Origin: an uncultured Clostridia bacterium | GTDB taxonomy: Bacteria > Bacillota > Clostridia > Oscillospirales > Acutalibacteraceae | DNA: 21,544 nt | Assembly (NCBI GenBank): GCA_904420155.1 | Contig: CAJFUH010000116.1 | Coordinates: 1-21,544, forward strand | Direction: 5' to 3' | Shown: piece by piece, positions 15,052-21,544 of the stretch | How the letters are laid out: each line of letters begins with the position of its first letter | Position numbering within the stretch: position 1 is the first letter of the stretch | Program-made: the position numbers and the translations under genes | The notes under the pieces: generated by a model | Seen by the model: the letters and a program-made list of their open reading frames with translations, nothing else | Told to the model about the DNA's origin: nothing | Database searches by the model: none

Positions 15052-16212
15052 TCAAATCGATAAGCAAAACAAGTCATCCTGGAGTTCCTGTGGGGTAAAG
15101 GGAACAATTTCCGCACTTCCTTCCCGGTATCTATCATGTTTCTTTTGGCTTTCCGCCAACAGGATCGTGATCTTTTGATCTCGCGCCATTTCCAGTGAAG
15201 GCATCGTATGCAAAACACAGATCACATTGTCCACCCGGTCATCGGGACAATTTTCCCAATAATGTTCCAAACAGGAAATTTGATCCTGCTCCATAGAGGC
15301 CGAAAGGATTTGGGAAAGCACACTTCCAAAATCATCTTCTGACCTGATATCATAGGAAACCCATTCCCTTTTGTTTTGATCCTGCCAGGCCATCGTATGG
15401 GCTGTCCCCTGGGACAGAAGGTTCCGGCTTACGGTCACAAATGCCTCGAGCATGCTGTCGCGCAAAGCATAATCCGGCCGTTGTTCTCCCGCGCTGGTAT
15501 CCAAAAGGAGCAATACCGATTTTGAAACGGGATTCCCTCCCTCCCGCACCGTCATATGCCCCAGTTTTTGGGTCAGTTTCCAATGGATATCCTTAGGGCT
15601 GTCCCCTGGATGATATTCCCGGTATCCAAAAGGTTCGCTCCGATCTATCCCCGGCTGGTCAGAGGCATATTCTGTGGCTTCTATATCCGTCTCTCCTGCA
15701 AAGAAGGGGGGGATCTCATGAGATAACCAATCAGGCAGTACCAGGATAGATCCTTCCACAGGGACGCTCTTCTTGCGGAAAGACAAGAGAAACATGTCGT
15801 ATACCTTTACAGGGGAAGCCGAAAAAGTAATTTTCCCACAAAAGTCATCCCTCATTTTTACCGATAGCCTGGTTGCGCCCCGGGACGGCACCGATCCCTT
15901 GATCAGAAATTCCATTGTTTCCCCAGTGATTTGATTTTTTCCATACAAGGAAAAACAAACCCTGATGTAAGGAAGTATCGAGCGGTTTTGAATCCATATT
16001 TCTCCTTTTACCGTCTGCTTTTTATCTGTACTTTCCGGAAATGTTACCTTGATGGAGATAGCAGGGGGAACAGCGAAATATATCACGATACCGATAAGCG
16101 GAATCACAATGGAAAGAATGAGCAAAAGAGCTGTTTCCGCTGTATTGAGAAAGATGTTAGCCCCCAAAACGGCAGCTAACCATATCAAATAGCAAGTCCA
16201 TGCCCTGATCAT
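15052..16212 (-). CDS. DUF58 protein, MoxR partner
   Basis: 386 residues: two N-terminal membrane helices (about 5-48) and a beta-rich region, then the DUF58 signature YREYHPGDSPKDIHWK (about 197-212). A von Willebrand A-like segment with LLLLDTSAGE (234-243) follows. DUF58 proteins regularly accompany MoxR AAA+ ATPases and are presumed to be their membrane-bound clients or adaptors. The start codon overlaps the MoxR stop by 4 bases, which indicates translational coupling. The C-terminus is soluble. The family is sure, the mechanism is not. Confidence 0.88.
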   Translation of the reverse strand: MIRAWTCYLIWLAAVLGANIFLNTAETALLLILSIVIPLIGIVIYFAVPPAISIKVTFPESTDKKQTVKGEIWIQNRSILPYIRVCFSLYGKNQITGETMEFLIKGSVPSRGATRLSVKMRDDFCGKITFSASPVKVYDMFLLSFRKKSVPVEGSILVLPDWLSHEIPPFFAGETDIEATEYASDQPGIDRSEPFGYREYHPGDSPKDIHWKLTQKLGHMTVREGGNPVSKSVLLLLDTSAGEQRPDYALRDSMLEAFVTVSRNLLSQGTAHTMAWQDQNKREWVSYDIRSEDDFGSVLSQILSASMEQDQISCLEHYWENCPDDRVDNVICVLHTMPSLEMARDQKITILLAESQKKHDRYREGSAEIVPFTPQELQDDLFCLSI

Positions 16213-17162
16213 AGCTTTTTCCCTTTATGCGTTCCGATTTCCGGCCTTTCCACAGTAGATAAAATCTCCTGGGCAATAGACATGGCGTCTGCCCCAGAAA
16301 TTTTTGCCCTTTGGCGGATAACCAAACGGTGGGCTCCTACGTCGCAAAAAACAGCCTGTACATCCTCCGGCACCGCATAGTCCCTGCCGTCTATATAGGC
16401 GTGGGCCTTGGTCATCTGGCAGATACTCAAGGCTCCGCGGGGGCTGATCCCCAATTCTACCGCAGCGTGGTTGCGGGTGGCTTCCACCAAGCGTGTGATA
16501 TATTCATAAAGATCATCCGACATATAAACGCTGTTGGCATCCTTTTGCATATCCAAAAGCTCCTCCCGGGTAGTTGCCGGATGGATTAGGTCTAAAGGGT
16601 TAGAAGTATGTCGGTCTTTCAAAATATTCACCTGGCTCTGAAAGTCCGGATACCCCATTTTCAGCTTAATCATAAAGCGATCCAGCTGGGAGGTTGGCAG
16701 TATCTGCGTTCCCGCCGATCCCACCGGATTTTGCGTGGCCAATACCACAAACGGGACGGGCACTGGATAGCTTATGCCATCTACGGTGATCTGTCTTTCC
16801 TCCATCACCTCTAACAGAGCCGATTGGGTTTTGCTGGAGGTGCGGTTGATTTCATCCGCCAACAGAAAATTGGTCATGGCCGCCCCTTCTTGATATCGGA
16901 AACAGTTTTCCGATTTATCAAAAATAGAAAAGCCTGTGATATCCGACGGAACGCTGTCAGAGGTAAACTGCATCCGCTTATAGGACAACCCCAATACTTT
17001 AGAGAAAGCCAGAGCGAGGGTCGTTTTCCCCACTCCGGGAACGTCCTCCAGCAAAATATGTCCGCCGGAAAGAATGGCCATATAAACTTTGCACAGGATA
17101 TCGTCTTTTCCTAAAATTGCCTTTTTCAATTCGTCTATAATATGTACCGTTTTCTTTTCCAT
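16209..17162 (-). CDS. MoxR-family AAA+ ATPase
   Basis: 317 residues with the full set of MoxR motifs: Walker A DVPGVGKT (40-47), Walker B LLADEINR (100-107), sensor 1 ATQNP (142-146), the arginine finger region QLDRF (159-163) and sensor 2 SPRG (240-243). There is no signal peptide, so it is cytoplasmic. MoxR ATPases act as chaperones in maturation or activation of partner complexes, usually through DUF58 or vWA proteins encoded beside them. AAAAGGGG precedes ATG, 12 bases after the stop of the toroid-protein gene. Embedding in an operon for secreted DUF4430 and toroid proteins suggests it assembles or activates that surface system. Confidence 0.92.
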   Translation of the reverse strand: MEKKTVHIIDELKKAILGKDDILCKVYMAILSGGHILLEDVPGVGKTTLALAFSKVLGLSYKRMQFTSDSVPSDITGFSIFDKSENCFRYQEGAAMTNFLLADEINRTSSKTQSALLEVMEERQITVDGISYPVPVPFVVLATQNPVGSAGTQILPTSQLDRFMIKLKMGYPDFQSQVNILKDRHTSNPLDLIHPATTREELLDMQKDANSVYMSDDLYEYITRLVEATRNHAAVELGISPRGALSICQMTKAHAYIDGRDYAVPEDVQAVFCDVGAHRLVIRQRAKISGADAMSIAQEILSTVERPEIGTHKGKKL

Positions 17163-17174
17163 CTTTTTCCCCTT

Positions 17175-19055
17175 TTACCAGTCATTATCGTCATCGTCCA
17201 TGGAAAATGCTTTTTTCTGTTCTTTTCGCCTTTTCCGGAAACACGCCCAAAAAACAGACGCCATAGCTATTGCCGCCGCTCCCGCGCAAACCGCGAGAAC
17301 CAACGATCGTATCTGCGTGTCGATCTGGGCCTTGGCGCGAAGGACGTCCTGATATCCCAACACCTGATTTTTATCGTATTCACTAAGTTGATCAATCTGA
17401 TCCAGAATACTATCCACTGTCCCTTTGTCGCCAAATCCAATGTGTTCAAAAGGATATAAAGAATCCAGGATTTGCGTATTGATACTCTCAATCTTTTTTT
17501 GGATTTCCTGGATTTCAGCCTTTTTCTTCTCCAAACCGGAGAGGACATCGGGGTATTCGTCTTTATTTTTGGAAGACTGTAATTTATCCAGCAACCGGAT
17601 CACTTGTGTTTCATATTCCGTTGTCATCGTTTCCGGTAATTCTTGATAGGCTTTCCAGTCATCTTCTTGAAAGATCAGATTTTGCGTGACAGAAGCCTGA
17701 TGAATCACATCTGTCACCGCGCCATTTCCAGAGATATTTTCATTCATAGAGGCTGCCAGGAATTCACTGGTGTTAGGTATTTGGAGAGCTTCCATGATAT
17801 CCGCCAATTTTTTATAATTTCTGACATAACATCGTTCCGTCACCGGAATGGATAGATACCTGTTAAATAATGCTTGTACGTCCTCGGTATCCTCTTCTAT
17901 ACCATCAATCTGTTTTTCTAAATCCGTAATCTGTTCCTTTTGTTCCTGGCTCATTTCCGGGCGGAAATCATATAGGGAACGAAGCCCCGTCTGAAAACGG
18001 TACAGCGAAACCAGAGCGCATAAGGCTTGTTCGCTGGCCATGGAATTGGATTGTCCAGGGCTGGCGGAAGGGTTCTCTTGATCCGCTTCATAGCTGTGGG
18101 TAAAACCTCCGTCGGAAGTCCGGTACCGCATCAATCCATCCAAAACATGGTTTCCGTCTTTGACAAATCTAGGGTCGTTGACCGGATCAATACCCAGGCT
18201 GCACAAAGCTACCATGACCTGAGCGGAGCTTTCACAGCTTCCCACTCCCCAGGCAGTAAAAGTCCCGTCTGTTTCCTGGGTTTCGGAAAGATAAGCAACG
18301 GCCTGATCGGCGCTGTCCCGCACGCTTTTGTATTCCCCATGTATAACATACTCCTGTTCGCTGTTGTAATAGGGCGCCAGCGCTGTCAAGGCCATAGCGG
18401 TTACATCGAGATCCGGGTCCTCTCCATCGAGGGAAAACGCCCCGTTGGGCAGCTGGTTTTCTAAAATCTTTACAAGGATGGAATCCCTGGTATCTATGGC
18501 ATCTTCCGGTACAGAGTAGCGCATGGCGTCTAAAGCGATCAACCCCCAAATATATCCATTGATTCCCTGGGATCCCAACGATTCTGTTTTTCCCCGGTAG
18601 TAGACGCCATCGGCAATCAGATTGATATTCTCCCCATGGGGGTCGGTTCCCATATGGGTGGGATCTCCTCCCAATGATAAAACCGCCAAAGCGGTGCGAT
18701 GCCATTCGGTGGCTTTCTGTAGATCCATTTTCTTTGGCGTTGCGTATTTTTGAACGACCGTATTTTTTAGGATAGACAGATACGCGCTGTAATCATCTGC
18801 ATGGCCCATCCTGCCAATCCCTACCGCATACCAGTCCAGATTCTGTGAATCTGACAGCAAATGTTGTCCAAACAGGTTTGGGCCCGTTTCCCCTGTATCA
18901 TCCTTTTTCCATTGGATGACGCCCTCCATCACCTCTTGCAACCCAGAAAGGGAATCATCTCGATGCTCTGCCTGAACCGTGATGGGAAGCCCAGTCCATA
19001 TCATAACCACAGTCAGCAGTAACATGGCAATTTGTTTTCCTTTTGCTTGCATCAT
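17175..19055 (-). CDS. Membrane-anchored alpha/alpha-toroid protein (prenyltransferase/squalene-cyclase-like)
   Basis: I set the start at ATG 19055, using GGTGA inside the end of the upstream gene; GTG 19070 has no binding site. 626 residues. A signal peptide (to about 29) is followed by an alpha/alpha toroid at about 35-360, with the opening motif NLDWYAVGIGR and repeats containing QLPNGAF, ETDGTF and TSDGGF, each followed by an AL-rich helix. A charged helical, partly coiled-coil region (about 370-580), a membrane helix (583-604) and a basic then acidic cytoplasmic tail (DDDDND) complete it. The toroid resembles the N-terminal half of transcobalamin and intrinsic factor, and there is no DxDD cyclase motif, so binding rather than catalysis is likely. 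It starts 8 bases after the stop of the DUF4430 protein. The pairing with DUF4430 supports ligand capture as an inferred role. Confidence 0.83.
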   Translation of the reverse strand: MMQAKGKQIAMLLLTVVMIWTGLPITVQAEHRDDSLSGLQEVMEGVIQWKKDDTGETGPNLFGQHLLSDSQNLDWYAVGIGRMGHADDYSAYLSILKNTVVQKYATPKKMDLQKATEWHRTALAVLSLGGDPTHMGTDPHGENINLIADGVYYRGKTESLGSQGINGYIWGLIALDAMRYSVPEDAIDTRDSILVKILENQLPNGAFSLDGEDPDLDVTAMALTALAPYYNSEQEYVIHGEYKSVRDSADQAVAYLSETQETDGTFTAWGVGSCESSAQVMVALCSLGIDPVNDPRFVKDGNHVLDGLMRYRTSDGGFTHSYEADQENPSASPGQSNSMASEQALCALVSLYRFQTGLRSLYDFRPEMSQEQKEQITDLEKQIDGIEEDTEDVQALFNRYLSIPVTERCYVRNYKKLADIMEALQIPNTSEFLAASMNENISGNGAVTDVIHQASVTQNLIFQEDDWKAYQELPETMTTEYETQVIRLLDKLQSSKNKDEYPDVLSGLEKKKAEIQEIQKKIESINTQILDSLYPFEHIGFGDKGTVDSILDQIDQLSEYDKNQVLGYQDVLRAKAQIDTQIRSLVLAVCAGAAAIAMASVFWACFRKRRKEQKKAFSMDDDDNDW

Positions 19056-19063
19056 ACATCCAT

Positions 19064-21082
19064 TCACCACACTTTATCATAACAGTCGTCCCCACCCGCT
19101 TGAGGGGCTCCGATATCTCTTCCATAGGCCAATGTAAAGCGAATCCGGACTTCATCCCCATCCTTTACTATAGCGTCCGACATGGAATATCCCGGAAAGT
19201 TTCCATTGATGGTATAATACCAACCGGACCCTTGGCAATAATCCAATTCCCCCAGACTATCGTCAAAATGCTGTGCTTTCCATTCCAGGCCGTCCTCATC
19301 GATCTCTTTCCTTAACTCCTCCGGGATGGAGACCCCGGTTGCGATTCCCGGTTTTTCTAATCTGGCCAAATAAAACCCGGTATCCAAAGAGCCGGAATGC
19401 TGGTAAGTAAACCCGTGTTCTTCTAGAAACCTGGCAACCGTATAGGAGAGGGTTTCCCCTTGATAAATGGTAACTTCTGTTGGTTCCACAAGATATCCCA
19501 ATCCCAGTACATTGGCGTCGATGCTGAGGGTAATTTTCCCCAGTTCCTGCCCATCTTCCACCGCTTTGCAATAGATCTGATAGCGATAATCCACATACCG
19601 CCCGTCGGCATCGGTGATTCTGATATCCAATATATTTTCCCCATTGTTAAAATAGAGCAGATAGCTGGTAAATTCTGATTCCCAGGTGTGAGGATATACT
19701 GTCCCATTTAACCGTACCGCAATGCCTTTGCTATAAATTCGATTTCCCTGATAATCCTTGGGTAATAAATCCAAAGTGAAATCTCTGCCTGTCACGGACA
19801 TCCCGTCGGTGACATTGATATATTCCAGCACCGGCTGGGTCTCCTCATCGGCAAGGGGGACATACTGGATAGTAAAGGATTGGTCTTGTGTAACCCTTTC
19901 CCCATTGACTGTGTCGGTAGCTTTCAGCCGAATCACATTGCTTCCCATCTTTAGAGAAGCTGTATATTGATTCTCTCCGGCGGAAATGATGGTTTTGCCG
20001 TTACAGACCACTGTCAGCCGCGCCCGGCTGGAAGCGTTTCTCATAAAAGCGGTAAAAGAAATGCTGCCGCTATGCACGGTCTGGTCCTTTAGGTCGGTCT
20101 GGATGGAAAACTCCTTCGGAAGAACACACTGGATGATATAGGTTTTCTCCGCACTCTCTTTCCCTTTGGAAGAAACAAGCCGAATCGTATTGGCGCCCTC
20201 CACCAGACGCGCGGTGTAGGTACCGTCTTCAGAAAAGATCTCCTTTTGGTTACAGGTTACCGTCAACGGGACTGGATCTCCTTGCCACATGGCAGAGGCG
20301 GTGAAGGCAATGGTTTGCTCCGTGACCGTTTGATCTTGCAGATCGGTTTGCAGGATAATATGCCCCAAATCCACATAGACCGTATAATCTTGATAGACAG
20401 CAAAGGATTTTCCCGTCTCCTCTATATATGCTACCGAAACCCGAATGGTATTTTTTCCCTCATCAAGAAGTACCCTTCCCCGAAACTGCGGCTGGAGGGT
20501 ATCGTTTACAAAAACAGAAACTGTTCTCACCTTCAACGTTTTCTGATGATGGACAATTTCAAAAGAAAACTCACGGGAATCGACCGTTTCTCCATCCTGA
20601 ATGGTGGTAGTAAAGTAAACCAGATTGGCCTCTCCCCCAGCAGGCGGAATGCTATCCCCAAACGGGTTGGAGCCGGTATCGTTTTCTCCTGCCTGGGAGG
20701 CATCGTCGAAGAATTCATTGGAACCGGGGAAATTGCTGTTTGGGGAAAAGCCGTTTTGCCCCTGCCCCTTTGAATTCTCATTCCCAGCGCTACTGTCTTC
20801 TTGATGCAACTTGTCAGTGGAAAGGTTATCCTGATTTTCTTCCGCCCCCTCTTGGGATAGCTCCGCTTTGTGGATATCCGCCTGGGTCAATGTTTCCAAA
20901 TATTCTTCCGATAACCCCATCCCGCCGCCGGGCTGCATATTGGAACCTTCCACCCAGTTTTCCAAGGGATTTTCTGGGGAAACCGTCGGTTGAAACCCCG
21001 TACAGATTACGGAAGCAAGTATCAAAACAGGTATGATTAAAATACTGAAAAGACGTATCCAGCGGTTGTTTTTCCTTTTCAT
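19064..21082 (-). CDS. Secreted Ig-like/DUF4430 protein
   Basis: 672 residues. A signal peptide or anchor (about 8-29; the sequence SVIC is not a proper lipobox) is followed by a long disordered acidic linker (about 55-150, rich in N, S, E, G and P). Four Ig-like beta modules follow (about 152-237, 240-318, 324-408, 418-505), two sharing the opening QTDLxDQTV. A C-terminal DUF4430 domain (about 515-657) has GWYYTINGNFPGY and KDGDEVRIRFTLAYGRD. The Ig stack probably lifts the DUF4430 head through the wall. GGAGGGAG lies about 12 bases before ATG. It is the first gene of the operon that goes on with the toroid protein. No transmembrane segment or sortase signal is visible at the C-terminus, so retention depends on the N-terminal helix or partners. 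Confidence 0.85.
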   Translation of the reverse strand: MKRKNNRWIRLFSILIIPVLILASVICTGFQPTVSPENPLENWVEGSNMQPGGGMGLSEEYLETLTQADIHKAELSQEGAEENQDNLSTDKLHQEDSSAGNENSKGQGQNGFSPNSNFPGSNEFFDDASQAGENDTGSNPFGDSIPPAGGEANLVYFTTTIQDGETVDSREFSFEIVHHQKTLKVRTVSVFVNDTLQPQFRGRVLLDEGKNTIRVSVAYIEETGKSFAVYQDYTVYVDLGHIILQTDLQDQTVTEQTIAFTASAMWQGDPVPLTVTCNQKEIFSEDGTYTARLVEGANTIRLVSSKGKESAEKTYIIQCVLPKEFSIQTDLKDQTVHSGSISFTAFMRNASSRARLTVVCNGKTIISAGENQYTASLKMGSNVIRLKATDTVNGERVTQDQSFTIQYVPLADEETQPVLEYINVTDGMSVTGRDFTLDLLPKDYQGNRIYSKGIAVRLNGTVYPHTWESEFTSYLLYFNNGENILDIRITDADGRYVDYRYQIYCKAVEDGQELGKITLSIDANVLGLGYLVEPTEVTIYQGETLSYTVARFLEEHGFTYQHSGSLDTGFYLARLEKPGIATGVSIPEELRKEIDEDGLEWKAQHFDDSLGELDYCQGSGWYYTINGNFPGYSMSDAIVKDGDEVRIRFTLAYGRDIGAPQAGGDDCYDKVW

Positions 21083-21181
21083 ATTTTTTGTTCTCTCCCT
21101 CCTTATGGGACGGTTCCCTTTTCTTACGGAAAGCTTTTCTTTATTTCTGCCTTCTTTTCTTCCAGCGCCTAAAAAGAGAAG

Positions 21182-21222
21182 ATAGCGAAGGCTATCCCTG
21201 ATGAGAAAATAGCCTTCGCTAT
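21182..21222. terminator. Rho-independent terminator after the right-edge gene
   Basis: ATAGCGAAGGCTAT (21182-21195) and ATAGCCTTCGCTAT (21209-21222) form a perfect 14-bp stem with a 13-base loop. On the minus strand the stem is followed by CTTCTCTTTTTA. It lies 16 bases after the stop of the gene running off the right edge and 100 bases before the DUF4430 gene. I see no clear promoter between it and 21082. Confidence 0.88.
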
Positions 21223-21237
21223 ATGAACAATAATCTT

Positions 21238-21544
21238 TTAGCGGTTCCGGGCCGCCCGCCTTCTATCCATCCAAACAGACAGGATTGCCGCCCCGGATAC
21301 GATCATGGACAGCGTAATGAAAACAAGTCCACCCTGTTCCCCTGTGGAAGGGCCCTGTCCCGCTGTACCTGGCTCCTGATGATCATTTCCTGTGGACGGT
21401 TGCTGGGGGTTCTCCGTTGGATTTTTGAGAGCATCCAACGCTTCTTCCGCTGCGACTAGCACATCATAATTTTTTACTCCCGCTTTGGAATCTTCAGGCA
21501 ATCGTCCATAAGCCTCCCGGGCCGCCTGAATCGCGGGTTCGCTC
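21238..21544 (-). CDS. C-terminal end of a surface protein, gene cut by the window edge
   Basis: The frame is open to the right edge (SEPAIQAAREAYGRL... from 21542), so the gene starts outside the window; a TTG at 21501 is internal. The visible end has a helical FIVAR-like unit (AREAYGRLPEDS...NYDVLVAAEEALDAL), as found at the end of large clostridial surface proteins, a PT/S/G/Q-rich linker, a membrane helix (VFITLSMIVSGAAILSVW) and a basic tail RRRAARNR. PSTGEQG before the helix could be a variant sortase motif; otherwise this is a C-terminal membrane anchor. Same strand and closeness suggest a relation to the DUF4430 operon, but a strong terminator separates them. The N-terminal function cannot be judged. 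Confidence 0.75.
   Translation of the reverse strand, partial: SEPAIQAAREAYGRLPEDSKAGVKNYDVLVAAEEALDALKNPTENPQQPSTGNDHQEPGTAGQGPSTGEQGGLVFITLSMIVSGAAILSVWMDRRRAARNR

Noticed and set aside
17175..19055. Terpene cyclase or squalene-hopene cyclase
   Set aside because: The fold family fits, but the protein has a signal peptide, lacks the DxDD motif, is short in the toroid part and sits with DUF4430 and ECF genes.
20246..20773. Plus-strand frame of 175 codons opposite the DUF4430 gene
   Set aside because: It is fully antisense to a clear secreted protein and has no recognisable domain or binding site.
21000..21082. Lipoprotein signal in the Ig-like/DUF4430 protein (SVIC)
   Set aside because: The residue before Cys is Ile, where a lipobox needs Gly, Ala or Ser, so I treat it as an ordinary signal or anchor helix.
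21083..21181. Cobalamin riboswitch upstream of the DUF4430 operon
   Set aside because: The gap is too short for the roughly 200-base aptamer and no B12-box-like core is visible. Absence here does not rule out one outside the window.

Overview
The window looks like chromosome of a Gram-positive anaerobe of the class Clostridia, probably gut-associated. The signs are strong AGGAGG-type ribosome binding sites, hairpin terminators with U-tracts, a sortase-type wall-anchor signal, cohesin/dockerin modules, the Cys-rich 'TC..G..C..C...GH' repeats common in gut Firmicutes surface proteins, and an ECF-type transport module. No rRNA, tRNA, CRISPR, transposase or integrase is visible.

Left part (1-2940): a short region with a terminator-like hairpin, a small membrane protein on the minus strand, an orphan three-helix holin-like gene with a long untranslated leader, and an HSL-type alpha/beta-hydrolase. 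These are separate small units with long AT-rich gaps.

Middle (2870-8561): a minus-strand operon begins at a near-consensus promoter (7948-7976). It encodes a small Xre-type regulator, then an 827-residue secreted protein (CHAP/NlpC-like cysteine hydrolase domain, two Ig-like modules, ricin-type lectin, Cys-rich repeats, cohesin, dockerin), then a 711-residue wall-anchored protein (cohesin, Big2, ten Cys-rich repeats, IPKTG sorting signal). A second Xre-type regulator is transcribed divergently from the same 150-bp intergenic region. I read this as a small non-cellulolytic, cellulosome-like surface assembly with its own regulatory switch.

A YfcE-type metallophosphoesterase gene (8654-9199) with its own promoter sits between the two large systems.

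Right part (9481-21544): eight tightly spaced or overlapping minus-strand genes form one long operon. In order of transcription they are: a secreted Ig-like/DUF4430 protein; a membrane-anchored alpha/alpha-toroid (prenyltransferase/squalene-cyclase-like) protein; MoxR ATPase; DUF58 protein; transglutaminase-like membrane protein; a small anchored DUF4430 protein; EcfT; and a fused double EcfA ATPase. DUF4430 is the C-terminal fold of animal transcobalamin/intrinsic factor, whose N-terminal half is an alpha/alpha barrel. The operon therefore holds both halves of a transcobalamin-like binder as separate surface proteins, wired to an ECF import engine and a MoxR-DUF58-transglutaminase assembly module. 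Specific ligand uptake (corrinoid-like, or an unknown micronutrient) is my inference. Upstream of it lies the 3' end of another surface protein that continues past the right edge, separated by a strong terminator.
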